Assembly (NCBI GenBank): GCA_902766985.1
Contig: CACXFP010000103.1
Coordinates: 1 to 6,224 of the forward strand
DNA from: an uncultured Bacteroidia bacterium
GTDB taxonomy: Bacteria > Bacteroidota > Bacteroidia > Bacteroidales > UBA932
DNA: 6,224 bases
Direction: 5' to 3'
A program made the position numbers and the translations under genes. This document shows, piece by piece, positions 1 to 6,224 of this stretch; within the stretch, counting starts at the first letter, position 1, and every line of letters starts with the position of its first letter. The notes under the pieces are model-generated. The model did not search any database. It saw only the letters and a list, made by a program, of their open reading frames with translations, and was not told the origin of the DNA.

Positions 1-321
1 CCAATAGTTGGTGAACCCGTGATGGAAAATGTTTGATGTCAACCTGTTGTCTCCGGAATCAACCAACGGGCGGAAAGAGTTGAAGTATCCGAGTTCCACG
101 TTGATCAGCAGGAAGAACCAGAGGCCGGCGGAAAACAGGGTAAGAATGGAGAGGGTGGTGGGGAGAGTCATCCTCGACTGGATCGAGAATGACGACACTT
201 CCGCTGGGGAAACCAGCAGGCCGACGATCAGGATCATAACGATGGTTGCAACCACCGCCGGGGCCCAGTTGCCACTCAGGGCGTCCAGGGCTTCGTTCTT
301 AAGCTCTTGCGGGGATTTCAT
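1..321 (-). CDS. DUF975 family integral membrane protein, N-terminal 107 residues (runs off the left edge)
   Basis: The minus strand is open from an ATG at 321-319 to base 1, giving 107 codons with no stop; the C-terminus lies outside the window. The protein begins MKSPQELKNEALDALSGNWA, which matches the start of DUF975 proteins (a short amphipathic helix, then a G-N-W motif leading into the first membrane segment). Hydrophobic stretches are at about residues 20-38 and 57-80, followed by the family-like L-G-Y-F-N-S-F (77-83) and a polar loop ending in G-F-x-N-Y (102-106). DUF975 proteins are polytopic membrane proteins of about 200-280 residues with no established biochemical function, so none is assigned. 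The gene starts 8 nt after the stop of the thioredoxin lipoprotein gene, with no good Shine-Dalgarno sequence, and is probably co-transcribed with it. I am fairly sure of the family from the N-terminal pattern, but the diagnostic C-terminal half cannot be seen. Confidence 0.8.
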   Translation of the reverse strand, partial: MKSPQELKNEALDALSGNWAPAVVATIVMILIVGLLVSPAEVSSFSIQSRMTLPTTLSILTLFSAGLWFFLLINVELGYFNSFRPLVDSGDNRLTSNIFHHGFTNYW

Positions 322-329
322 AAGGCAGT

Positions 330-1472
330 CTATTTAAGGTTGTCGGAAACGAATTTCTCTATCTCATCGGGATCCACTCTCTTCCCGACAATCTTACCGC
401 TTGCATCGACGAAAACGTTCTGGGGAATGTAGCGGATGCCGTAAAGGGCGGCTGCTGCGCTGTCCCAGCCTTTGAGGTCGGAGACCTGGGGCCAGGTGAG
501 GCCGTCTGCGCCGATGGCTTCCACCCACTTGCCGTGGTCATTGTCCAGGGAGACCCCGATAATCTGGAAGCCCTTGCCCTTGTATGCCTTGTAAGCCTTG
601 ACGATGGTAGGGTTGGCCCTGCGGCAGGGTCCGCACCAGGAAGCCCAGAAATCTATCATCGTGATCTTCGCGTCCTTGTAGACATCGGAGAAAGCCAGTG
701 TCTTTCCGTCAGGGGTAGCGAGGGTGAAATCAGGCGCTGCCGCGCCGACCGCGGTGGACTCGAGGACCTTCACCTGTTCCTGGATACGGGCAAGGGTCTT
801 GTTGCCCGCAAAAGCCGGGTCATCGACATATTCGGCGATAAGGGTCTTTATGCTGTCCGCCTCAAGGTCATAGATCTTTGAAGGTATCTGCTCGAGGGCA
901 TAGATGCTGTGAGGGTTCTCGCCCAGAACCTTGGCATCGATGGAATCACTCCACTGCGCCATCAAGTCGTTGGCCTGGCGGAGTTGAGGAAGAATCTGCT
1001 GCTTGCGTTCTGCGCTGGTGGCAGGATCCTGATACTCCTTCATTAGCACATCGAATCCAGTCTGGCGGGCCATGGCCCTGGTGGCGGCGTTGATATCCCT
1101 GTATATGCCGTTAGTCTTGCCTCCTTCGAGATAAAGGCCGATCTCCGCATTCTGCATGAAGGTGGAATCCGTGCAGGCTATGGTGTATGTGTCATTCTCA
1201 AGGAAAACGATGAAACGGCCGTCCATTCCGGGAATGGTGATCCTGTAGAATTCAGGAGAGTCTACCTTGCCGGTGAAAGAGAATTTGCCGTTCACGATAT
1301 CGACGGTGTCGGAAATTGGGTCGTTCCTGTCATTGTTGGACAAGATGGCCTTTCCGTCAGCCAGGGCGGGATGGCTGCCGGTAATCCTGCCTTTGATCAC
1401 GTATCCGTCCTCCCTGGAGGAGCAGGATGCAAGGACCGCAACTGCGGCTACGATAAGCAATGTTTTTTTCAT
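330..1472 (-). CDS. TlpA-like thioredoxin-fold lipoprotein with DUF4369-like N-terminal region
   Basis: A 380-residue envelope protein predicted to be a thiol-disulfide oxidoreductase. Residues 1-17 are a lipoprotein signal peptide: basic MKK, a hydrophobic core, and lipobox L14-A15-S16-C17, so mature C17 should be lipidated. Residues about 24-115 are beta-rich and resemble DUF4369, common at the N-terminus of Bacteroidota TlpA/AhpC-TSA proteins. Residues about 125-240 look helical. The thioredoxin domain covers about 243-380: A-P-D-F-T (246-250), catalytic W-C-G-P-C (279-283, bases 624-638) and the expected cis-proline P350 in Y-I-P-Q. Both redox cysteines are present, so it should be active; the direction of electron flow and partners are unknown. 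Its ATG lies 11 nt after the nucleotidyltransferase stop, behind an A/T-rich spacer. The short acidic stretch after the lipid cysteine (S-S-R-E-D) faintly resembles a Bacteroidota surface-export signal, but periplasmic placement suits the chemistry better. Confidence 0.93.
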   Translation of the reverse strand: MKKTLLIVAAVAVLASCSSREDGYVIKGRITGSHPALADGKAILSNNDRNDPISDTVDIVNGKFSFTGKVDSPEFYRITIPGMDGRFIVFLENDTYTIACTDSTFMQNAEIGLYLEGGKTNGIYRDINAATRAMARQTGFDVLMKEYQDPATSAERKQQILPQLRQANDLMAQWSDSIDAKVLGENPHSIYALEQIPSKIYDLEADSIKTLIAEYVDDPAFAGNKTLARIQEQVKVLESTAVGAAAPDFTLATPDGKTLAFSDVYKDAKITMIDFWASWCGPCRRANPTIVKAYKAYKGKGFQIIGVSLDNDHGKWVEAIGADGLTWPQVSDLKGWDSAAAALYGIRYIPQNVFVDASGKIVGKRVDPDEIEKFVSDNLK

Positions 1473-1483
1473 ATTTTTGAAAG

Positions 1484-2215
1484 CTATTTATTTACAATAC
1501 CTTTATATTCTTCGCAAACCTGGCGGTAGCTCTCGAGGTTTCCAATGTCGAACCGGCTTCCCGGCATCTCCATCGCGTGGACGGGAACCACCGAAGAGAG
1601 CCAGGCTGCATAAGCCCCCGGAGCGTCGGTCCCGCAGCCGGCCGCAATCCCCGCAGGAATCCTCGCAACATCCTCTGCCTTATAATAATAGAACGGGGGA
1701 CAACACCAGTGACTCCGCGGTGCGGCAGGCTTTTCCTCCATCGAAACAACCCTGTCGGAAGGATCAACCTCGACTACGCCGCATTTATGGAGCCTCTGCT
1801 CTGATGGCTCATAATACCTCATTATGCATGAAGTACCCTTTTCCCTGGCATAGGCCACAAATTTGCCAAGGCTGAAATCCAGTACATTGTCCCCGGCCAC
1901 AATCAGGGCATCGCTGGAAAGGCCAAGTTTCTCCATGGCGAAACGGATGTCATTGACGGCGCCGAGGCGGGTGTCATTGGTGGATGTGCCGTCATCGACG
2001 ATTTCGACGCCGGCGGGAGCCCAATCCCGGAAAACAGAGGCGAATTTATGATTGGAAATCACCACTTTCCGATTCGGGGAACAGGTGGCATCGATGTCTT
2101 CCAGCAGCCAGTCGAGAATGGTCTTGTCCCCGACCTTCAGAAGAGGTTTGGGGAAATTCTCGGTAAGGGGGTAGAGGCGAGTGGCATACCCTGCGGCAAG
2201 AATAAGGCAATCCAT
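1484..2215 (-). CDS. Sugar-phosphate-type nucleotidyltransferase (NTP_transferase family)
   Basis: A 243-residue cytoplasmic enzyme predicted to join an NTP to a phosphorylated metabolite, releasing pyrophosphate. It has the pyrophosphorylase fold: the nucleotide-binding start L-I-L-A-A-G-Y-A-T-R-L (residues 4-14, a variant of GxGTR), P-K-P (22-24), the metal-binding A-G-D-N (107-110), E-K-P (161-163), the T-D-A-P-G segment (196-200) and the closing F-D-I-G-N (222-226). It lacks the C-terminal left-handed beta-helix of bifunctional GlmU-type enzymes. The base and sugar cannot be read; glucose-1-phosphate thymidylyl-/uridylyltransferase or a LicC-like cytidylyltransferase are alternatives. I chose ATG 2215 because it gives the family's usual M-D-C-L-I-L-A-A-G start and sits 7 nt after the transporter stop. 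A TTG at 2230 is in frame, adds five residues and overlaps the transporter, so it is less likely. Eight cysteines, including adjacent C171-C172, is rather many for this length. It lies between an OPA-type transporter and a redox lipoprotein. Confidence 0.9.
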   Translation of the reverse strand: MDCLILAAGYATRLYPLTENFPKPLLKVGDKTILDWLLEDIDATCSPNRKVVISNHKFASVFRDWAPAGVEIVDDGTSTNDTRLGAVNDIRFAMEKLGLSSDALIVAGDNVLDFSLGKFVAYAREKGTSCIMRYYEPSEQRLHKCGVVEVDPSDRVVSMEEKPAAPRSHWCCPPFYYYKAEDVARIPAGIAAGCGTDAPGAYAAWLSSVVPVHAMEMPGSRFDIGNLESYRQVCEEYKGIVNK

Positions 2216-2222
2216 ATAATTC

Positions 2223-3590
2223 TTATACAATCTTGTTTCTGAGATATTTCCAAGAGACGAGGGGCAGGACTATCGCAATCAGGCAGGAAACGAGCCAGAA
2301 TATGGCAACGGCTGAGAAACTGTACCCGTCGCCCGAGTCAGACCCGGCCTGGATGAGGAAACCGGATACGATGTCCTGCAGGCCGGCGGCAACGTAACTG
2401 GAAATGCCGACAATGCCCAGGGCCGCTCCGGTAGCCCTCCTCGGAACGATGTCGAGGGCCATCAGGCCGCCGACTATGCAGTACACCACCCCGATCGAGA
2501 GGCTGAATATACCGACGTACAAGACGTTCATCCATGCTGAACCGCCGAGGAACATGAAGGCGCACAGGGATGCCATGCATACGAGGCCGGAAAGGAATAC
2601 CGGCTTCACCCTGTCCCCCTTGAACACCTTGTCGGACAGCCAGCCGGAAAAGACCGTACCTATTACCCCGAAAGCCTCGGAAAAGCCGATCACCCACGTA
2701 GCCTGCGGTAGGCTGAAACCTTTTCCTTTCTGGAGGAAAAGCACACCCCAGTTCGACAGTCCGTACTGGGTTATATAGACAAAGGAGCAGGAAAGGGCTA
2801 TGATCCAGATTCCCGGATGCTTCACCACGAGCCCCTGAAGTTCCTTGGTAGGAAGGGAGTCGCTCTTGGCCGGCTTTTCTCCCGAGAGTTCCTGCACCGA
2901 CGGAAGGCCCTTGCTCTCAGGCGTATCGGAGACCAGCAGGAAGATAATGGCTGCGCCGATGACTCCGGCTACGGCGGCGAAGATGAATCCCCACTGCCAG
3001 CCCACGGCAGCCACGACTCCGCCAATCATGATCAGTGAAAGGGCTTTGCCAAGGTAGGGGGTGGAACAGACGATGCTGTAGTATGTACCCCTGGTTTTCA
3101 GGGAGAACCAGCGGGAAAGGCTGATGACGGCAGGCGGGGCGCCCATCGACTGGGCCCAGCCGTTAATGCACCATACCACTGCAAAGATTATGAAAACCAG
3201 CACGCTTGAGAGCCCCAGCCAGCCATGGAGAAGTCCGAGGGCGCCCATGATGAGGTTGAGGACGGCTGATACCAGCAGGCCGGCTCCCATGAACCGGCGT
3301 ATATTGCAGTAATCGGCGATGAAGCCGTTGAAGAACTTGCCGAAGGCATAGGCGAACAGGAGGGCGGAACCTATGATGCCGAGCTGCCCGGCGGAGAGAA
3401 TGCCGCTGTCAATGACAGGCTGCTTGACAACGCTCAGCGCCATCCTGCAGACATAATAAAGGCAATAGGCGGAGGCAACTCCCCAGAATGTCCTGTTCCT
3501 TAGTTTCTTATAGGTGCCCTGAACTTCTCCGGCAGGAATCTTTCCTTCCGAAGGCTTGCTTATCCTGAAATATCTGAAAAAACGGCTCAT
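2223..3590 (-). CDS. MFS transporter of the organophosphate:phosphate antiporter (GlpT/UhpT/UhpC-like) family
   Basis: A 455-residue inner-membrane protein with about twelve hydrophobic segments (roughly 34-55, 70-92, 100-122, 127-149, 170-192, 193-220, 258-282, 298-318, 328-348, 353-376, 384-412, 424-448) and a hydrophilic central loop near 221-257. OPA features: Y-Y-V-C-R in TM1 with R49 at the place of GlpT Arg45; F-G-K-F-F-N-G (83-89) with K85; A-P-P (151-153); R-W-F-S-L-K-T-R-G (160-168); D-T-P-E-S-K-G-L-P closing the first half; V-Y-I-T-Q-Y-G-L in TM7; and G-W-L-S-D-K-V-F-K-G-D-R (316-327). Known relatives exchange phosphate for glycerol-3-phosphate or hexose phosphates, or act as sensors (UhpC). 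Here TM7 has Gln275 where GlpT has phosphate-binding Arg269, and TM5 lacks the W-N-x-x-H-N signature, so substrate or mode may differ. It overlaps the glycosyltransferase by ATGA and precedes the nucleotidyltransferase by 7 nt. Family is secure; substrate is not. Confidence 0.92.
   Translation of the reverse strand: MSRFFRYFRISKPSEGKIPAGEVQGTYKKLRNRTFWGVASAYCLYYVCRMALSVVKQPVIDSGILSAGQLGIIGSALLFAYAFGKFFNGFIADYCNIRRFMGAGLLVSAVLNLIMGALGLLHGWLGLSSVLVFIIFAVVWCINGWAQSMGAPPAVISLSRWFSLKTRGTYYSIVCSTPYLGKALSLIMIGGVVAAVGWQWGFIFAAVAGVIGAAIIFLLVSDTPESKGLPSVQELSGEKPAKSDSLPTKELQGLVVKHPGIWIIALSCSFVYITQYGLSNWGVLFLQKGKGFSLPQATWVIGFSEAFGVIGTVFSGWLSDKVFKGDRVKPVFLSGLVCMASLCAFMFLGGSAWMNVLYVGIFSLSIGVVYCIVGGLMALDIVPRRATGAALGIVGISSYVAAGLQDIVSGFLIQAGSDSGDGYSFSAVAIFWLVSCLIAIVLPLVSWKYLRNKIV
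3587..3590 (-). other. ATGA stop-start overlap between glycosyltransferase and transporter genes
   Basis: On the minus strand the transporter ATG (3590-3588) and the glycosyltransferase TGA (3589-3587) share bases in the tetranucleotide ATGA. Such overlaps commonly allow a terminating ribosome to restart on the next gene, which would tie the output of the two proteins together. The preceding bases AAGAGGAA are purine-rich and could help re-initiation, but they are also the codons for the transferase's last lysine, arginine and lysine. Confidence 0.9.
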
Positions 3591-4414
3591 TTCCTCTTAA
3601 GTGCAAATATCGTCCTGAGGTTCAGTTTAATGAATCCCCATATCGCAAAAAGCAGTCCCCGGCTCCTGATGTCGTATGTAAACTGCTGTCCGAAAGGTCT
3701 TCCTTCGGGACTCCTGAGCGACCTGTACCTTTCCTTGAAGGATAAGGATGAATCCTGCCAGGACGGAACTCCCGGAGCCTGGGTACTGGTGGCAAGTATT
3801 CCGGGAGAAATGACCCTGCTTATCCCTGCCCGGACAGCCCTGATGCCGTAGTCCCAGAAACCGAGTTCCTGCTGGAATTCGGCGTCCACCGGTCCGAGGA
3901 GATTGAAGGCATGGCGGGGCACCAGGACAAGGTTCCCGTCGAAAAACGTGCAGGGAACGGGTATGACCGCATCAGGTCGGATGAGTTTCCCAGACCTGGT
4001 CCTGCCCCCATGGATGAGGCCGCCGCCGGCCAGCGACACGGATCCGGCGATTATCGCCTCGTGCCTGAGGAAATTTGAATTCTCAAGAAGGGTACCGAAA
4101 GCGCCCTCGCACAAGGACAGGCAGGGGTCAAGCCAAAGATAGAAATCATAGTCCCGTACGGCCGCCTCCTGCCATGCCAGCCGCAATCCGCGGCAGGAGA
4201 AAAGCCGCTCCGGAGAACGGACCGTCCGGACATCGGGAAACTTTGCCGAAACCATTTCGGAAAAACCTTCTTCCCCGGTATCGTCATTGAGGAATATGTC
4301 AATGGAGTACTTCCCCTCCCCGGCCAGGGAATCTGACTGGCGATAAACGCCTGAAATACATTCCAGGGCCTCTTCAATCCGGCCGGATACGGATATGAGG
4401 ACGGCTACTTTCAT
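3587..4414 (-). CDS. Divergent GT-A fold (GT2-like) glycosyltransferase
   Basis: A 275-residue protein resembling family 2 glycosyltransferases. The N-terminal M-K-V-A-V-L-I-S-V-S (1-10) is the first Rossmann-like strand; F-L-N-D-D-T-G (41-47) is the nucleotide-binding loop; G-L-R-L-A-W (76-81) and Y-D-F-Y-L-W-L (89-95) match family positions, as do the acceptor-side F-D-G-N-L-V-L-V-P-R (158-167) and W-D-Y-G-I-R-A-V-R-A-G (187-197). The C-terminal tail (about 250-275) is hydrophobic and basic, suggesting membrane association at the cytoplasmic face. Where I expect an acidic N-D-D/DxD metal site after L-W-L there is D-P-C (96-98), and the usual G-D-x-D-Y-G is G-F-W-D-Y-G (185-190). It may be catalytically altered. 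Start: ATG 4414 lies 13 nt after the lepA stop and gives the family N-terminus; an in-frame ATG at 4459 would add 15 unconserved-looking residues inside lepA. Donor and acceptor are unknown. Confidence 0.78.
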   Translation of the reverse strand: MKVAVLISVSGRIEEALECISGVYRQSDSLAGEGKYSIDIFLNDDTGEEGFSEMVSAKFPDVRTVRSPERLFSCRGLRLAWQEAAVRDYDFYLWLDPCLSLCEGAFGTLLENSNFLRHEAIIAGSVSLAGGGLIHGGRTRSGKLIRPDAVIPVPCTFFDGNLVLVPRHAFNLLGPVDAEFQQELGFWDYGIRAVRAGISRVISPGILATSTQAPGVPSWQDSSLSFKERYRSLRSPEGRPFGQQFTYDIRSRGLLFAIWGFIKLNLRTIFALKRK

Positions 4415-4427
4415 TTCAAAAAGACTT

Positions 4428-6215
4428 CTAATCCAGCTTAAGGACGGCCATGAACGCACTCTGGGGGACCTGAACCGTCCCTATCTGACGCATCCGCTTC
4501 TTACCCTCCTTCTGTTTCTCCAGGAGCTTGCGCTTCCTGGTGACGTCTCCGCCGTAGCACTTCGCCGTGACATCCTTGCGCACCTGGCGGACCGTTTCCC
4601 TGGCGATGATCTTGGCACCGATGGCAGCCTGCACTGCGATGTCGAACTGCTGGCGCGGGATGAGGTCCTTGAGCTTGAGGCATATCTTGCGGCCGAAATC
4701 ATAGGCGTGGTCCTCGTGGATGAGGGTGGAAAGGGCATCGGCAGGCTCCCCGTTCAGAAGGATGTCCAGCTTGACAAGCCTGGCGGGCTGGAAGCCTGTC
4801 AGATGGTAGTCGAAGGAGGCGTACCCCTTGGAGATGGACTTGAGCTTGTCATAAAAATCAAAGACAATCTCAGAGAGCGGCATGTCGTAGGTGAGTTCCA
4901 CCCTGTCGGCAGTGATATAATGCTGGCCCTTCAGCACCCCCCTCTTGTCGAGGCAGAGCTTCATGATGGGACCGAAGAAATCAGCCTTGGATATTATCTG
5001 CGCCCGGATCCAGGGCTCTTCGATATGGTCGATCACAGTGGGAGCGGGAAGGCCTGACGGGTTATGGACATCGATTACCTCCCCCTTGGTGGTGTACACC
5101 TTGTAGGAGACGTTGGGAACGGTGGTTATGACATCCATGTTGAATTCCCGGAAAAGCCTTTCCTGGACGATTTCCAGATGGAGAAGTCCAAGGAACCCGC
5201 ACCGGAAACCGAAGCCCAGGGCGAGGGACGATTCCGGCTCATAGACGAAAGAGGCATCGTTGAGCTGGAATTTCTCGAGAGTCGCCCTCAGCTCCTCGAA
5301 CTTGTCGGCCTGGACAGGGTACATTCCCGCGAAGACCATCGGCTTGACCTCCTCGAAACCGGCTATGGCCTCGGAGCAGGGCCTCTCCACATGGGTGATG
5401 GTATCTCCTACCTTCACCTCGACGGCCCGCTTTATCCCTGAGATGATATAACCCACATCACCGCAGGACACCTGGTCCCGGGGCTGCATATTCAGCTTCA
5501 GCACTCCGACCTCCTCGGCCTCATATTCCATCCCCGTGTTGAAGAATTTCACCTTGTCCCCGCGACGGATGCTTCCGCTCTCAACCTTGAAATAGGCGAT
5601 GATTCCCCTGAACTGGTTGAACACGGAATCGAAGATAAGGGCCTGCAGAGGCCCGTCAGGATCCCCTTTAGGGGCAGGAATCCTGTCGACAATGGCATCA
5701 AGCAAGGGAGCGACCCCTTCTCCGGTGCGGGCGGAAACCCTGAACACATCGGAAGGATCGCAGCCGAGCAGATCGCACACCTCGTCAGACACGACATCGG
5801 GCTGGGCGGAATCCATGTCGATCTTGTTGAGGACAGGGATGATCTCAAGACCGTGGTCCACGGCCAGATAGAGATTGGAAATGGTCTGGGCCTGCACTCC
5901 CTGCGAAGCATCCACCACAAGGAGGGCCCCCTCGCAGGAGGCTATGGAACGCGAAACCTCATAGGAGAAGTCCACGTGACCAGGAGTGTCGATAAGGTTC
6001 AGGAGATACTTCTCCCCGCCGCGGACATACTCCATCTGGATCGCATGACTCTTGATGGTAATCCCCTTCTCCCTTTCAAGATCCATATCGTCCAGGACCT
6101 GGTTCTCCATGTCCCTGGAGCCCACCGTGCCGGTGAGTTCCAGGAGCCGGTCGGCCAGAGTGCTTTTCCCATGGTCGATATGGGCGATGATGCAGAAGTT
6201 GCGGATATGCTTCAT
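4428..6215 (-). CDS. lepA: Translation elongation factor 4 (LepA), ribosome-associated GTPase
   Basis: A complete 595-residue protein of normal LepA length. GTPase motifs are intact: G1 A-H-I-D-H-G-K-S-T (11-19), switch [10 protein letters not shown] (48-56), G3 D-T-P-G-H (76-80, with the catalytic His80), G4 N-K-I-D (130-133) and G5 S-A-R (161-163). Domain II follows from about 190, the EF-G-like domain III around 290-370, domain V around 400-480, and the LepA-specific C-terminal domain ends with [16 protein letters not shown] (553-568) and a lysine-rich helix. EF4 binds the ribosome in the EF-G site; back-translocation in vitro and a role in initiation or subunit maturation in vivo have been proposed. 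ATG 6215 gives the canonical [12 protein letters not shown] start. It is the first gene of the visible cluster and is followed after 13 nt by a glycosyltransferase; no lepB signal peptidase gene follows, unlike the proteobacterial arrangement. Confidence 0.99.
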   Translation of the reverse strand: MKHIRNFCIIAHIDHGKSTLADRLLELTGTVGSRDMENQVLDDMDLEREKGITIKSHAIQMEYVRGGEKYLLNLIDTPGHVDFSYEVSRSIASCEGALLVVDASQGVQAQTISNLYLAVDHGLEIIPVLNKIDMDSAQPDVVSDEVCDLLGCDPSDVFRVSARTGEGVAPLLDAIVDRIPAPKGDPDGPLQALIFDSVFNQFRGIIAYFKVESGSIRRGDKVKFFNTGMEYEAEEVGVLKLNMQPRDQVSCGDVGYIISGIKRAVEVKVGDTITHVERPCSEAIAGFEEVKPMVFAGMYPVQADKFEELRATLEKFQLNDASFVYEPESSLALGFGFRCGFLGLLHLEIVQERLFREFNMDVITTVPNVSYKVYTTKGEVIDVHNPSGLPAPTVIDHIEEPWIRAQIISKADFFGPIMKLCLDKRGVLKGQHYITADRVELTYDMPLSEIVFDFYDKLKSISKGYASFDYHLTGFQPARLVKLDILLNGEPADALSTLIHEDHAYDFGRKICLKLKDLIPRQQFDIAVQAAIGAKIIARETVRQVRKDVTAKCYGGDVTRKRKLLEKQKEGKKRMRQIGTVQVPQSAFMAVLKLD

Positions 6216-6224
6216 TTCCTCCTC
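6216..6224 (-). promoter_or_regulatory. Purine-rich GAGGAGGAA just before lepA start (possible ribosome binding site)
   Basis: Read on the minus strand, the nine bases before the lepA ATG are GAGGAGGAA, which contains a full AGGAGG. Only two bases separate it from the ATG, shorter than the usual 5-9 nt, and Bacteroidota generally rely little on Shine-Dalgarno pairing. It may help initiation, or may be the end of upstream sequence. The window ends here, so neither promoter nor upstream gene can be judged. Confidence 0.35.

Larger units (their letters stand above)
1..6215 (-). other. Apparent six-gene transcription unit starting with lepA
   Basis: All six genes point the same way and are separated by 13 nt, a 4-nt overlap, 7 nt, 11 nt and 8 nt in order of transcription. 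I see no hairpin followed by a T-run in these gaps, and no gap can hold a promoter with a leader. Co-transcription is therefore the simplest reading. Promoters inside coding sequence cannot be excluded, and neither end of the unit is visible. Confidence 0.7.

Noticed and set aside
322..329. Possible terminator between the lipoprotein and DUF975 genes
   Set aside because: The gap is eight bases, with no inverted repeat and no T-run.
29..337. A 102-codon plus-strand frame at the left edge
   Set aside because: The minus strand is open throughout the same bases and encodes a clear DUF975-like N-terminus, so this is its shadow.
1461..1470. Run of seven A residues (minus strand) at the start of the lipoprotein gene as a phase-variation tract
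   Set aside because: The run simply encodes the K-K-T of the signal peptide and is too short to be a convincing slippage site.
1473..1510. A/T-rich stretch before the lipoprotein gene as a Bacteroidota promoter (TAnnTTTG-like TAGCTTTC)
   Set aside because: The -7-like element has a mismatch, lies only a few bases from the ATG, and has no TTTG element at the expected upstream distance. It overlaps the end of the preceding gene.
1267..1875. A 202-codon open frame on the plus strand across two genes
   Set aside because: It is antisense to the start of the lipoprotein gene and the end of the nucleotidyltransferase gene. Its product is rich in Arg, Pro and Ser, typical of a shadow frame.
4395..5057. 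A 220-codon open frame on the plus strand
   Set aside because: It lies almost wholly antisense to lepA, whose motifs are unmistakable, and its translation shows no recognisable domain. Long antisense frames are expected in GC-rich coding DNA.

Overview
The window looks like a piece of a Bacteroidota chromosome, probably order Bacteroidales. The evidence is a TlpA-type thioredoxin lipoprotein with an N-terminal DUF4369-like region, a DUF975 membrane protein, start codons mostly without a well-placed Shine-Dalgarno sequence, and a LepA of the Bacteroidales type. The DNA is visibly GC-rich for this order, which would fit Rikenellaceae/Alistipes-like or uncultured gut Bacteroidales. The exact lineage is an inference.

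All genes lie on the minus strand, so they read from right to left. Order of transcription: lepA (ribosomal GTPase EF4, complete, 4428-6215); a divergent GT-A/GT2-like glycosyltransferase (3587-4414); a 12-TM transporter of the organophosphate:phosphate antiporter (OPA) branch of the MFS (2223-3590); a sugar-phosphate-type nucleotidyltransferase (1484-2215); a thioredoxin-fold (TlpA-like) lipoprotein (330-1472); and the N-terminal part of a DUF975 membrane protein that runs off the left edge (1-321). Junctions are 13 nt, a 4-nt ATGA overlap, 7 nt, 11 nt and 8 nt. No junction has room for a promoter plus leader, so the six genes are most simply read as one transcription unit whose promoter is to the right of the window. 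There is no gene-free stretch over 300 bases, and I see no RNA gene, mobile element, CRISPR array, repeat or clear terminator.

LepA works on the ribosome. The middle three genes form a plausible small module: a transporter of the phosphorylated-metabolite family, an enzyme that would activate a phosphorylated metabolite as an NDP/CDP derivative, and a transferase. Their substrates cannot be read from sequence. The last two genes act at the envelope: a lipid-anchored redox protein and an integral membrane protein of unknown role.

The most notable signals are two co-operonic proteins that keep their family fold but seem to have lost expected ligand or catalytic residues. The OPA transporter has Gln where GlpT/UhpT have the second phosphate-binding Arg, and lacks the WNxxHN segment. 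The glycosyltransferase lacks the usual acidic metal-binding motif. These are comparisons from remembered family sequences, not computed alignments. No clearly new defence, mobile or RNA system is visible.
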